From an uncultured Cyclobacteriaceae bacterium (lineage in GTDB: Bacteria; Bacteroidota; Bacteroidia; Cytophagales; Cyclobacteriaceae): DNA of 64,000 bases. Shown here piece after piece: positions 1 through 10,100 of this stretch. The position numbers were made by a program, and so were the translations under genes. The notes beneath the pieces are model-generated. The model did no database searches. It was not told the origin of the DNA and saw only the letters and a list, made by a program, of their open reading frames with translations. The stretch lies in NCBI GenBank assembly GCA_947492745.1, contig CANLOE010000012.1:22495-86494 (forward strand), in the 5' to 3' direction. Every line of letters begins with the position of its first letter. Positions within the stretch are counted from its first letter, which is position 1.

Positions 1-18
1 TTTGCAGCTATTTAGATC
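1..18. repeat. 18-bp direct repeat, left copy
   Basis: These 18 bases (tttgcagctatttagatc) recur exactly and in the same orientation at 62937-62954, just downstream of the stop of the partial NRPS. The left copy sits over the stop and 3' flank of a transposase remnant and may extend beyond the window edge. An exact 18-mer pair is unlikely but not impossible by chance in 64 kb. It may mark old IS tails flanking the cluster. Confidence 0.5.
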
Positions 19-170
19 TGCAGTAGATTTTTCAATGCATCATCCGGGTTAAAACCTGTCAGTTCCACTTTGTTGTACCACTGTGCAAGCTTTGCAAAGG
101 CAATCCTTTTTGTTTTGGCTCTTTGATAGATGTTCTTGAGCTGTTCTGAAAGTTCGTGGGCACTCCCACT
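12..170 (-). pseudogene. Transposase C-terminal remnant (ISL3/ISAon1-like)
   Basis: The minus strand from about 170 down to a TAA at 12-14 reads without stops and ends in a segment with LAQWYNKVE followed by TGF. That resembles the LA.WYN.VE.(S/T)GF segment of ISL3/ISAon1-type transposases common in Bacteroidota. The frame is closed upstream by a stop at about 171-173, and the catalytic DDE part is absent, so only a tail remains. Family assignment is from memory of the motif. What I see directly is a short broken frame ending at the edge of a mobile-element-rich stretch. Confidence 0.4.
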
Positions 171-549
171 CTATATTTCGGGAAACCTTTATACAAGCGA
201 TGCGTGGTTCTTCATCTGGCCATTTACCCGGCAGCGGAGAGAGACCTTTGGCCATGCTACTGAAAATACCACCATGACTTCCGCTCACTGTTGCACGGTG
301 GTTGAGGGCTTTGCTCGTTTGGAATAGCTACATAACCCAGCACAGTCCTGAACCCCTCTTCGGCAGTGCTGAGGAGGAAAAGGGTCATCGTCCTAAGTAC
401 GGGGAGGAATATCAAGGTGAGCCTCTATTTAGTCGTCCCTTAAAAACCCTTTAAAAGTGTCCTGACTGTCAAAAGATCATGATTTGATAAGAATAGAAGT
501 TATCGAAAAAGACAAGGTTTTGGTATTTTGATTGCATAAACCTTGTCAA

Positions 550-1903
550 ATGAAGTCAAAAAACAAAACCACCGGGCAGTTGGGTTTCCTTGCCCCTAGT
601 TTGAGAGAGCAGTTGAACCCCAAGCAGGAACCCTACCTGTTGAGCGGAGCCATCGACTGGGCCTATTTCGATAGGGGGGTCGGGTCTTTATGCCGAGCAG
701 GGCCGTCCTGCCCATCCGATACGGATGATGGTCGGTCTTCTGATCCTCAAGTATTTGTATGACCTGTCGGATGAGGAGCTGGTGGAACATCAATGGGAGA
801 TGAACCCCTATTTCCAGTATTTCTCGGGTATGGGGGTGGTACATTGGGGGCAACCGTGCGCTGCCAGCGACCTGGTGCGTTTCAGGAATCAGAATCGGTG
901 CCGAGGGCGTTGAAAAGATCCTCAAGCACTCGGTCGACCTGCACGTCAGGGATGGCAGGGACAGGCACATCAGCGTGGACACCACCGTGCAGGAGAAGAA
1001 CATCACCTATCCAACCGATGCAGGACAGCATAAGAAGATAGCCGATAAACCCAAATTGATCGATAGAAATCGTGATGAGCGTATCAATAGCAAAATACCG
1101 GCCATTTGGATTCGTTCGGCATAGCACCGCTATGGTGAATGAAGACCGGTGGGCAAAGCTTCCGGTAGGAAGCTATTTATGTGCGGAATAGGTTCTCATT
1201 GGTCATTTTGGGATAAATGCGTGTCCCTGGCCCGTAAAGAGGGCATCAAGCTCAGAAGGAGCTATGTGAGGACCACCAAGCAACCGGTCCGTGACACCTA
1301 CAACGGCCGACACCCCAAGCGCAGGAAGAAGGCGAACGCCGCAAAACGGAAGCTCAGGACCATTGCCGGCAGGTTGGTCAGGGAACTTGAACGCAAACTG
1401 CCCTCAACGGCCCACCGGGATACCCTGGAGCTCTTCAAACGGGTGCTCTCCCAGACCAGGACCGGCAAGGACAAGATCTACAGCCTGCACGAGCCGGGGG
1501 TCTATTGCATCGCATCGCCAAGGGAAAGGCGCACAAGAAATATGAATATGGCTGTAAGGCTTCACTGGCCCTGACCCAGGACACGGGCATCATCGTAGGT
1601 GCAATGACCTTTGAGAACAACCCTTATGATGGGCATAAGCTCGATATACCAAAAAAGAAAGAAAAGGAAACATTGTAGGAGAAGGGCCGCAATAGAACCG
1701 GTCATCGGCCATGTAAAACATGACCACAGGGCCGCAAGGAACTCCCTTAAAGGGATGACGGGTGACCATATCAACTTCGTACATGGCTGCAAGCGCTTTC
1801 AACTACAAAAAACTGATGGGAAAACTAAAGAAAAAAGCGCTTTGGCTCTTTTTTCAAAACAGCAAGGCATACTCAAACTTCAACCAAATCATATTTATCA
1901 ACC
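550..1903 (+). pseudogene. IS5/IS1182-type transposase, multiply disrupted
   Basis: Reading across frames gives a recognisable DDE transposase. The N-terminus (MKSKNKTTGQLGFLAPSLRE) is followed by LLILKYLYDLSDEELVE, VDTTVQEKNITYPTDA and RRRAAIEPVIGHVKHDH near the C-terminus, as in IS5-group transposases. Disruptions: frameshifts near 675, 888, 1515 and 1780; a 163-bp MITE at 1050-1212 between the codons for IADK and CVSLARKEG; and an internal deletion near 1645 that removes the region between the FENNPYDGH motif and the C-terminal block. The start at 550 is chosen because the family-like N-terminus begins there. It is non-functional. Confidence 0.75.
1050..1212. mobile_element. MITE copy 1, inside the transposase pseudogene
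   Basis: A 163-bp element begins cccaaattg and ends cattttggg, flanked by ATAAA at 1045-1049 and 1213-1217. Deleting it plus one ATAAA restores an in-frame transposase segment (IADK joined to CVSLARKEG), which proves it is an insertion. It resembles copies 2 and 3 at both ends and shares a central palindrome of the form tagcaccgcta. It is the most diverged of the three. Confidence 0.8.
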
Positions 1904-1908
1904 TTAAA

Positions 1909-2103
1909 CCCAAAATGTCCATTAGAAAATCTATTCCGGACTTAATACAAACTTAGCTTTTAAATATCGCCTATCTTCCTGTTCATTTTGCTTCACTCTG
2001 CGTGGACAATCCTCGCGATAGCGCTGCTACACTGAACCCAAGAAAACGCACTGATGTATTGCCATTTAAGTCCTCATGACGAAGTTCCAACGAACATTCT
2101 GGG
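1909..2103. mobile_element. MITE copy 2, in the 3' end of the decayed IS
   Basis: A 195-bp element begins cccaaaatgtcc and ends attctggg, flanked by TTAAA at 1904-1908 and 2104-2108. About 40 bp at its left end and about 75 bp at its right end (two mismatches) match copy 3 (12639-12803) in inverted orientation. The central 87 bp differ from the 57 bp in copy 3. No coding capacity was seen. Confidence 0.85.
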
Positions 2104-2128
2104 TTAAAGTGACTTTTTAAGGGACGAC

Positions 2129-2271
2129 TATTTAGAGAGCAGTACCGGACGATACTGAACCGGGTCAGCTTCAAGGGCCGCAGCTCGGAAACCGTTATCG
2201 GCCTCTCTTTCGAGGAGGAGGGCGGCAAACGGCACTTCTGCACCATAGGACGAACTATAGACAGAGACTGA
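2129..2271 (+). pseudogene. 3' part of an ORF split by the IS (unidentified)
   Basis: Removing the IS at 432-2128 and one TATTTA joins a plus-strand frame from about 290-431 to this segment, giving an uninterrupted run of roughly 90 codons through GEPLFREQYRTILN to a TGA at 2269-2271. The join being in frame supports the inferred target duplication. I do not recognise the product. It could also be a chance open frame, so function is left open. Confidence 0.3.
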
Positions 2272-2697
2272 TGTACCGGCCTGGGATAGGCGTTACCGGT
2301 GTCACTACCCTCGCACAAGGATACAGTATAGCTCTATGAGTAAAGATTAAATTCGATCACAATGGAAGATGGGCGGAAGTTCCTGCCCGACTTTGAGCGA
2401 TACACGGAAAAAGTGGATATGAAACCGGGCATATAGTACTCCATTGGGTACATGGGTCCTTCCATGAAAGAATCAATTTTCATTTATATCCTTATCTGAG
2501 CATGTAAACATTAGGCCCCTTAGCGGGTGATACCCTCGGTAACACTGGGCATACCTATTTCCTTTTCTTTCTCAGTCAGGTATTGTCATGATGGTTAGGG
2601 TTCATTATATCTCAGTGACTTTTACTTTTTTTAAATGGTAAGCTTCTCTTCGAACCCTTGGACATCGCACCTTCATTACACCGACGATGAGCCTGTT
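2272..2697. other. Intergenic region, no gene seen
   Basis: About 425 bp between the broken ORF and the end of the AT-ER gene hold only short frames on both strands, probably decayed sequence. I see no convincing hairpin-plus-T-tract terminator for the minus-strand operon. Confidence 0.5.
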
Positions 2698-5076
2698 CTA
2701 TGTTCGGTCATAATAGTTTACACTCAGGATTTGAGCAGCTTCTTCCATCATCTTTATCCCTATCCCATCGGCATGCCGGTTTCCCCAGTTTTCCAACTCG
2801 GTTCCTTTTACCCATTGGTTGAACACCCCCAGTGCCGGGCCGGTATGTACTTGGAAGTTTACTCTTTCCTGCATATTTCCCTCAAAAGACAAGCGACTAC
2901 TGTATCCAAAATACCACTTGAACACCAAAGCCATTTTTTTCTTAGGGTTTTCTTCGGCTTCTGTAATTTTCGATTCTTCCCGCTTCCTTATATGATAAGC
3001 TTTGGTTTCGGACCATACTTGGTCTATTTTCTTTTTGAAATAGGATTTCTCCAGTTGGGCTATGGTCGTTTCGGGTATATCCTCTAGACTGTTGTACTGT
3101 TGGTAGAGCTTATATAGCTTGTTGGCCCTGGTGGGAAACAGGACTCCTTTCTTCAACACTTGGACTTTTGCGCCAATTTCGAACATATCTCCTGCTGGGG
3201 CATAGTCTGTGTCCTGCACATTGATATCCTGTAGTAAGTCTTTGACATGAGTACTTACACCAGACTCGACCGTACACTGGTTGATAGAGCCTGTCAGTAC
3301 AAAATCTGCTCCCATCATAAATGCGCAGGCCACAGACAGAGGGGAGCCAATGCCTCCGGCCAAACCTATACGAATGGACTTTTGGTAATCGCCTCCTTTT
3401 TGTACTTCATCTCTCAGACTTTTTATGGCGGGGAATAAGGCCAATGCCACTCCTCCATCGGTATGTCCCCCTGAGTCAGCTTCAACACAGATATCATAGC
3501 TCATGGGAACCTCTTTGGACAATGACGCCTGCTCTGCACTGATCTTTCCCTGGTCCAATAGTTTTTCTACAATTCTTTCAGGAGCAGGTTTCATGAACGC
3601 CTCTGCCACTTCGGGGCGGGATATTTTCGCCAGTATCTTATGGTCGCAGGTTATACTCCCATTAGTGTCTTTTCTCAGTCCCTGCAATCGATAGTATACC
3701 AGCGCCGGGGTAATACTCATAAATGCCGATGCCTCTATTATCCGGACGCCATAGCGCAGATACAATTCTGCCGTTTCCATTTCCAGGGTCGGGTCTTCCA
3801 AGTTATGGAGTAGATTGACGCCATAGGCTTCGCCATGGTTCAACGCTCGCTGAATGTAATCTATGTTGGATTCTATTTCTTTCAAGGGCATACCTCCAGC
3901 ACCTAAAAAGGACAACATTTTCGCTTTTGCCATAAGCACAACCAGTTCTTTGGAAGCGATACCCCTGTACATAGATCCGGCGACATAGGCGTATTGGACT
4001 CCGTAATCCTCGCGGAACTCTTTATTGCCCAACTGACGGGACAACTCTAAGCTTTCCTGCTCTTGTCGCCTTTTCTCCTGTTCGTTGCTGTCTATGATAG
4101 TGGCTCCCTTTTTGGTATTATCAGAGTGTTGTACCTGTCTTTCTTCTACAATGGGGCTACAATCGCGCCTTATTTCCTCTACCATTTTAGTGAGTATCAT
4201 ACCATTGATCTCTTCATAATCAGAGGCCCCATATCCTATCGACCTTCGGATCATGGTCGTCCATTTCACGGGACTCTTTATCTGCTCCCTTAACAGTGAG
4301 GCAACCTGTCCCTCCTCATAGGGAAGCCCGGTCACATTGGATATTACGGGTATTTTCAATTTGGAGAACCTGAAATCCTTTAAAAAGGTGCCGAACTCAT
4401 CGGCGGAAGCATTCATATACCTAGAGTGAAATGGGGCCGTAACAAACAGAGGGACAATCTTGATTCCTTTACCATCAAAGTCTTTGATTACTTTGTTGAT
4501 GGATGCTTGAGGACCGGAAATCACCGTTTGTGTAGGTGTATTGAAATTCGCAATATCGATTTCTTTATAACTTCCTTTCAGCAGGTAATCCTGTAACCGG
4601 TCTATTTCAATACCCAATACTGCCGCCATCCCCCCACCGGAAGCTTTTGCCATCAGTGCACCTCGCTCTTGGACCAGCCTCAGGCCTGTCTCAAAATCAA
4701 ATGCACCCGCTGCCAATAGTGCATTGTACTCGCCCAAGCTATGCCCTATCAGGTAATCGGGAAGATCACCCTCTTCTCTGCCGAAGTAAGAAAGCGCATT
4801 CACAACGTACAATGCCGGTTGGGTGAATTCTGTTTTTCCCAATTTTTTTTCCGGGTCTTTAAGACACAGTTCCTCAAGGTCATAGCCCAGAATCTCCGAG
4901 GCTCTGGATACCTCTCTACTATATTGATCAAACACATTTTTTCCCATGCCTCTGTATTGAGAACCTTGGCCCGGAAACATGATTACTTTTTTCATTTGGA
5001 ATACCGTTTTTATTTCTTGTTTTTTTGTCATTACAAACGCTTCTGCTAACACTGAGCCATTGGTTTTGGTTTTCAT
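2698..5076 (-). CDS. Trans-acting malonyl acyltransferase fused to PfaD-type enoylreductase
   Basis: This 792-aa bifunctional protein probably serves the AT-less PKS modules of this locus. Residues about 28-310 form a FabD-like acyltransferase: MFPGQGSQ start, nucleophile motif GHSLGEYNAL, and the catalytic histidine in APFHSRYM. Residues about 345-790 form a PfaD/2-nitropropane-dioxygenase-like FMN enoylreductase, with SFLGAGGMP, VEADSGGHTDGG, GLAGGIGSP and GADFVLTGSINQ. AT-ER fusions are a known trait of trans-AT clusters (for example MmpC of mupirocin). It should load malonyl units on carrier proteins and may reduce enoyl intermediates in trans. It is the only intact AT seen here. The first ATG has AAGGAG about 20 nt upstream and GAGAGG very close; Met16 or Met28, directly before the FabD core, are alternative starts. 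A 524-bp gap separates it from the upstream gene, so it may have its own promoter. Confidence 0.93.
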   Translation of the reverse strand: MKTKTNGSVLAEAFVMTKKQEIKTVFQMKKVIMFPGQGSQYRGMGKNVFDQYSREVSRASEILGYDLEELCLKDPEKKLGKTEFTQPALYVVNALSYFGREEGDLPDYLIGHSLGEYNALLAAGAFDFETGLRLVQERGALMAKASGGGMAAVLGIEIDRLQDYLLKGSYKEIDIANFNTPTQTVISGPQASINKVIKDFDGKGIKIVPLFVTAPFHSRYMNASADEFGTFLKDFRFSKLKIPVISNVTGLPYEEGQVASLLREQIKSPVKWTTMIRRSIGYGASDYEEINGMILTKMVEEIRRDCSPIVEERQVQHSDNTKKGATIIDSNEQEKRRQEQESLELSRQLGNKEFREDYGVQYAYVAGSMYRGIASKELVVLMAKAKMLSFLGAGGMPLKEIESNIDYIQRALNHGEAYGVNLLHNLEDPTLEMETAELYLRYGVRIIEASAFMSITPALVYYRLQGLRKDTNGSITCDHKILAKISRPEVAEAFMKPAPERIVEKLLDQGKISAEQASLSKEVPMSYDICVEADSGGHTDGGVALALFPAIKSLRDEVQKGGDYQKSIRIGLAGGIGSPLSVACAFMMGADFVLTGSINQCTVESGVSTHVKDLLQDINVQDTDYAPAGDMFEIGAKVQVLKKGVLFPTRANKLYKLYQQYNSLEDIPETTIAQLEKSYFKKKIDQVWSETKAYHIRKREESKITEAEENPKKKMALVFKWYFGYSSRLSFEGNMQERVNFQVHTGPALGVFNQWVKGTELENWGNRHADGIGIKMMEEAAQILSVNYYDRT

Positions 5077-5600
5077 GCCTCTCAGAATCGATTATCTACT
5101 CCTTTTTAGTACTGTGTGTTGTTTCCATTATCCTCAATACCTCGACTTGCCTCATGGTCCTTGTTTCAATTTGACCTTACTTACGGCTATGGGTTTTCGA
5201 GAACTCACCTTGCTACTTTGACCCCTATCATTATTCCTCCCATTACCCTTATTTACTTTGTTCATGGAGCGTTTTTTCAGGTTTGTCCTCATGAACAAAA
5301 CGAAGTCGCCCTTTCGATACACTACCATCAATATCAAGTAAATCACCTACTCACTGGTTTTCAAGCTTCAGTGATGTCCCTACAGTACTTTCTCCTGTCG
5401 GTCACCGAAACCAGGGCCCCATCTATATGGTGCTATCAAAATAGCAAGGAAAGCCTTCCTTATTGATTCCGGATGATTCAAAGGAATATTTGCCACACGT
5501 CTCGATGGTTATAAATCGGTCGTCGGGCTACGAATATTGCACGTTAAACCTTCATCACAAAGTACCTATGCATCATCCCGGTCAAAAGGTATTCGACTGA
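5077..5600. other. Intergenic region between oxygenase and AT-ER genes
   Basis: 524 bp contain no open frame with family features. The small frames on either strand lack ribosome binding sites and recognisable motifs. This is the only sizeable gap in the left half of the cluster besides the MITE-bearing one, so a promoter for the AT-ER gene is likely here, but I could not find a clear Bacteroidota promoter (TTTG / TAnnTTTG) in it. Confidence 0.5.
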
Positions 5601-6668
5601 TTACTTACCCTTCCAGCCCATCTGTTCATAACTCACATAGTTCTTCCGTATATTGATATCGGGAATCACTTTCTGATCAGCATCAACTTTGTTCCCGAAA
5701 ATACTCAGTCTGTTCTTTCGCATCGATTGCACCATGTCATACGTAGGGTTCTGACGGATATATTCATTTTCCATTTGCCAGCGAGTGGCAACGGCTATAG
5801 TGGCCTGCGTCTGGTTGTCGATAGCATGCCACCACCAGGGTGGGTTGAACAGTACGTCTCCAGGCTCCAGTATGATGGACAGCTTTGGCACTCTATTGTA
5901 CAATGGGGTATTTTTTTCGATAAAACCTTTGGGGGAGCGGTGCTTTACAAAGGAACCAACGAAAAAGCCCTTGTTCATCAGGGTCGTCCCCATGGCAACG
6001 GAGTATTTGGGATGGACAAACGTCCATTTCTTACGGCCATAAATGTTGAAAAATGTGTTCAGCTCATTAGCGCAATGATAGACTGCCCCTGTACTCAGGC
6101 CTCCCAAAAAGAACTGTGCGATTTTATGGTAACTTGCATAGCCTCCAAAGTAATCTTTAATGGCATCGATGCCTACTTGATCGTGCAGTTCGGGGAAATC
6201 ATTGAAAATATCGGACATGTTTTCTATGTATGCCCTGTTTGTATTTCCGGCGAGTACCTGATCGACAAAATCCGACATCGTCATCCCGACATCATTGATG
6301 ATTTTCTCTGTGGAGGTATAGAATATCTTATAATCTCCGTAGTTATTCTTAAAATATTCTGGAGACCAGAGCTTTACGGCCTCGTTATCCTTGGCATAGC
6401 CTCGGATGACAATGGGCCGGATATCTTCCCTGAACAATTTTTCGAGATCGCTGGGTGAGATATCATCATTGTCATAGGTCTCTATTTCCTGTTCCTGTTC
6501 TTCAAGAACAGGTAGGTGCGCTACCAATTCTTCCTCTAGAGAGTCCAGTTCATCCGATAGTAGTTCAGGGTTCTGAAATAAGTTTCTCAAGTAAAATATT
6601 CTGTTATAGGCATCGGAGAATTCCTTCGGGATGTCTACGGATTCATAAAACTGAGTTGTCATCATCAA
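5601..6668 (-). CDS. JmjC/cupin_8-like Fe(II)/2-oxoglutarate oxygenase, altered HxD motif
   Basis: A 355-aa protein with a cupin-like JmjC fold in the C-terminal two thirds: IRPIVIRGYA at the start of the domain, the core stretch with FNIYGRKKWTFVHP, and the late metal-ligand region GDVLFNPPWWWHAIDN. Enzymes of this family usually hydroxylate with Fe(II) and 2-oxoglutarate. The usual first metal motif HxD/E reads HCA here (YHCANELN), so the carboxylate ligand is missing, while both histidines seem to be kept. HxA/HxG is known from Fe/2OG halogenases of other subfamilies, so halogenation, an altered reaction or a non-catalytic role are all open. Its start overlaps the stop of the ACP gene (TGATG), implying translational coupling. 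A carrier-bound substrate is likely, though not shown by the sequence. Confidence 0.8.
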   Translation of the reverse strand: MMMTTQFYESVDIPKEFSDAYNRIFYLRNLFQNPELLSDELDSLEEELVAHLPVLEEQEQEIETYDNDDISPSDLEKLFREDIRPIVIRGYAKDNEAVKLWSPEYFKNNYGDYKIFYTSTEKIINDVGMTMSDFVDQVLAGNTNRAYIENMSDIFNDFPELHDQVGIDAIKDYFGGYASYHKIAQFFLGGLSTGAVYHCANELNTFFNIYGRKKWTFVHPKYSVAMGTTLMNKGFFVGSFVKHRSPKGFIEKNTPLYNRVPKLSIILEPGDVLFNPPWWWHAIDNQTQATIAVATRWQMENEYIRQNPTYDMVQSMRKNRLSIFGNKVDADQKVIPDINIRKNYVSYEQMGWKGK

Positions 6669-6916
6669 TCTATTTTTATGGTTATTTTTTGGTATATGAA
6701 ATTTGAGGCATCATTGAGCGTTTGATGCGATAGAAACTCTTCGACACTCAGTTGGCAAGAATATTTCTTCTGTACTTCGGCCAATATCTTGACGAGTGTC
6801 GTGGACTCCAGTCCAAAATCGGAGAACAATATGTCATCGCTAAGCTCTGACTTTTCCATATACATGGCCGAACAGATCTGTTCGGCCAGAAATTCTTTTA
6901 TTTCTTCTGCTTTCAT
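6665..6916 (-). CDS. Free-standing acyl carrier protein
   Basis: An 83-aa ACP: an acidic helical protein with the phosphopantetheine site FSDFGLESTTLVKI, Ser at about residue 38. It lies directly downstream of a PKS that ends in a KS without its own ACP, so the simplest reading is that it completes that split module in trans. Alternatively it could carry a building block for the adjacent oxygenase. One base separates it from the upstream 79-aa gene, and its stop overlaps the start of the oxygenase gene. Confidence 0.9.
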   Translation of the reverse strand: MKAEEIKEFLAEQICSAMYMEKSELSDDILFSDFGLESTTLVKILAEVQKKYSCQLSVEEFLSHQTLNDASNFIYQKITIKID

Positions 6917-6917
6917 C

Positions 6918-7157
6918 TTATTTTAGGTTTAGTAGTTCTTCTATTTCATCATGAATAGGGAAAATCTTATCAATATCGACTTTAGTAAGTCCATTTTCAT
7001 TGATAAAGTCGGACGTGAGGCCTTTTAGCTTCATTATAGAGGACACAAAAGACCTGTAGGGCAAGGTGTTGATTTCTCCTCCATAATTCTGTTCTGCCAG
7101 TAGGCTACCGGCATGCATCGATTCTGCAATGATTTCCTGCAATAGTTTCTCTTTCAT
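6918..7157 (-). CDS. Small unidentified protein between PKS and ACP
   Basis: A 79-aa predicted helical, charged protein that I do not recognise. It lacks the D-S-L/I motif of carrier proteins, signal peptide features and cysteines. It starts 5 bp after the stop of the LnmK-PKS and ends 1 bp before the ACP gene, so it is surely translated as part of the operon. Given its place between a KS-terminated PKS and a free ACP, a docking or adaptor role is conceivable, but nothing in the sequence proves this. Confidence 0.75.
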   Translation of the reverse strand: MKEKLLQEIIAESMHAGSLLAEQNYGGEINTLPYRSFVSSIMKLKGLTSDFINENGLTKVDIDKIFPIHDEIEELLNLK

Positions 7158-7162
7158 AATAT

Positions 7163-10100
7163 TTATAGGTCTAACATTAAAAATTCGGTTTCTTTTATAG
7201 TTGTAGTATTGGTTTCTTCGATAACAGCCCTCTCTTCCGCTTTTTCTTGGGAGATCCAGAAGGCTTTTCTTTTATCCATCGGATAGTGTGGGTAAGGATA
7301 CTTCGACAAAGACCCGATACCCCAATCTACCGTATCTCCATGGACCCACTGTCGGGCCATGCTGTCCTGAACTGTTGACTTGTCCTTCTCAGTCCTCACT
7401 ATAGGATTTGCAGTATCCTTTATATTGTCATAAACAGAAGTCGCAGCTGTGGCGGTGCTGAAACAGTTCAATCGAAGCCTCAGGTCTTCAAGTGTATCGG
7501 CGACTATCGCCAATCGCAGGGGCATGACTTCCCTATTGCACTGGTAGCTGGCCAGGAAATGATCAAAATCAAAGGTGGGTCTGTCCGATGCGTTTTTCAA
7601 GTATTCTGAAACATGTTCGGCATACAAATGAAGTGTGTGGGGGGAAGTCGCTGAGAGTACAAATACTTTCCATACTTCTCCATCCACTTCAGGTTGTCCT
7701 CTGTCCGCTTCCTCCAGTAGGAGAAAAGAGGATACGCCGCCTATCCCGTAGGAGTGCAGTCCGATAATATGGGGCAAAGCTCCACGTTTGAAACTTGTAT
7801 CCCGGGGGCTTATAGAGAAGGCATCCAAGTTGCATTTGGGACTTACCTCCTTTATTCCCTTTATGCCGAACATTTTACCCTCTTTCAGTGCCAGAATCGA
7901 TTTCATCAGTGCCAATGCACCGGAAGCTGCCTCCAAATGCCCCAAAACACTCTTTGCAGCACCGATCATGCATTTACTTGTATTTTTCCTTCCTCGTTCC
8001 AGAAACACTTCACTGAAGGCATGGATTTCGCTCTCATCCCCCAAAGGCATACCCGTTCCGTGGCTTTCTATGGCCAGGAGGCGATTGATGTCCACCCCAC
8101 TATCTTCCAGAGCATCGACAAATGCCTGTCGATGAGAAGCTATATTGGGCGATGTGACATGGAGTGAACGGCCACCGTGGGCAACTCCCGCCCCTTTCAA
8201 GCGAGCATATAAATAATCTTTATCCTGTACGGCCAATGACTCTTTTTTCAATAGGATACTGCCTACTCCCTCTGCCCTGACATAGCCTTCGGCATCGATA
8301 TCAAAGGGCAAGGTACGGTCCTTACCTGTAAGTATGCCCTGTGCCGATTGCTCCTGAAATGTAAAAGGCAGAAGGTTTACCTGCACCCCGCAGATAATCG
8401 CTTGGTCACATTCTCCCTTTCGGATAGCATCCATCCCCTTTTTAACCCCTACAAAAAAACTGGAGCAAGCCGTATCGATGGTTTCGCTAACGCCCATCAG
8501 GTTAAAAAAGTGGGATATCCTATTGGCACTGATGTAGCGTTTGGTACCCCTTCCACTGAATTCGTCTACCTTTTGGTCATACTTGACGATATCCGAGTAA
8601 TCCACACCATTGATAGACACAAACACCGAAGTTCTTTTGGAAGCAAATGCTGTTCTTGTGTATCCTGCATTTTCTATCGATCTCCATACGGAGTGAAGCA
8701 ATAACCTATGTTGGGGGTCCATCAACATGGATTCCCTAACGGAGAGCTTGAACAGCTTATGATCGAACCCCAAAGGGTTGGAAAGAAATTTGCCCTTGAA
8801 ATCTTGGTTATCCAAGTCGCGGGTATACTGGTCCGGCAGTCTGTCCCATCGATCTTTAGGGAAAGGACTTACTTCATACTCCTCTGACTCCAATAAGGAT
8901 TGCAGCTCTTCCAGGGATGTGGCTCCCGGCACTTCCAAATCGAGGCCTACAATCGCGATATCTTCTGCCTGATTTGATCGACCCTCATGTCCATTTTCAT
9001 GATGCTTTACCTCCTTTTGAGGGTTTGAGGTCTCTTTTTCCACTTCTCGATGAACAAATTCCGCTATTTCCGATATTGTCAGGTGAGACTGCATTTCTAT
9101 TGCATTGGCCCCTATCCCATATACCGTGTTGATAGTATTGGTCAATTGATTGATCTGTATGGAGTCAATACCGAAATCAGAGATGAATTCATCCTTATCG
9201 AGTTCTTTCCCATCGATATGTACCAGTGCAGCTATTTGTTCTAGAATGAAAGCTTCGATGGAAGCTTTGGAGCGAATGCCATGCGCCTGCTTTGGTGCTC
9301 TATTCCTTTCTTCCACCCAGTAGCGCTCCTTGGCAAATGGATAGGTAGGCAAGGGGATTTTCTTGGGCATTTTACCCGGTGCATACCATAATTGCCAATC
9401 GATAACCGCACCCTTTACCCATAATTCCATCAAGGGTTTCACCTTCCTTTCCATCAGGGCCAGTGGCACATCCTCCTCTCCTACAAAACCTTCTTCTGTT
9501 ACATCGGTACTGCCTTCCAGAATAGAACTATTCTCTCCGTGCAGGTAATTCGTCAGCTCACTTATTAGCTGAACTACATTATTGACTTCCAAGGCCAGCC
9601 GTGCTTCCATGTGCTCCCTTCCGACCTGGAGCGTGAAAGCAAGGCTCTCTAAATTGACTTGATCATTCTTTTGCAGGTAATCCACTAACCGAGAGGCCCT
9701 TTCCTTTAACCGGTCTTTGTCTTTAGCGGACAACAGTATGATCAGAGGGCCATTGCTTTCATATTTCTCTTGTGATGCTGCACGGTATTCTTCTACCACC
9801 ACGTGTGCGTTTACCCCTCCGAAACCAAAAGAACTGACCCCTGCTATGCGCTGATGCCCCTCCGGGACTTCCCAGTCCATGGTTTGCTTAGTGAGATAGA
9901 AAGGACTCCCTTCCAATGTTATATATTTGCTCTGGGTTTTCAAGTGTGGGTTTCCGGGTAGTTTTCCGTTCTGCATACTCAACAAAACCTTGATCAGCCC
10001 AATGATACCTGCCGCAGCTTCCAAGTGTCCTATATTGGTCTTGACACTGCCTATACCACAGTAGTTTGCCGGTGGGTATTCCAAGCCCTGTTCTTTATAG

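Larger units (their letters stand above)
432..2128 (+). mobile_element. Decayed insertion sequence with two nested MITEs
   Basis: The ends are inverted repeats: gtcgtcccttaaaaa at 432-446 and its reverse complement at 2114-2128, with weaker inward similarity. TATTTA lies immediately outside both ends (426-431 and 2129-2134), consistent with a target duplication. Inside is a plus-strand transposase broken by frameshifts and an internal deletion. Two miniature elements are inserted at 1050-1212 and 1909-2103. Removing both with one copy of each 5-bp duplication leaves about 1.33 kb, a normal size for an IS5-type element. It can no longer encode its own transposase. Confidence 0.7.

Noticed and set aside
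5152..5346. 64-codon minus-strand frame in the oxygenase/AT-ER gap
   Set aside because: No ribosome site, low-complexity basic sequence, no family resemblance; probably chance.
5727..6458. Plus-strand open frame of about 240 codons
   Set aside because: It is antisense to the JmjC/cupin gene, has no recognisable motif and its composition follows the opposite frame.
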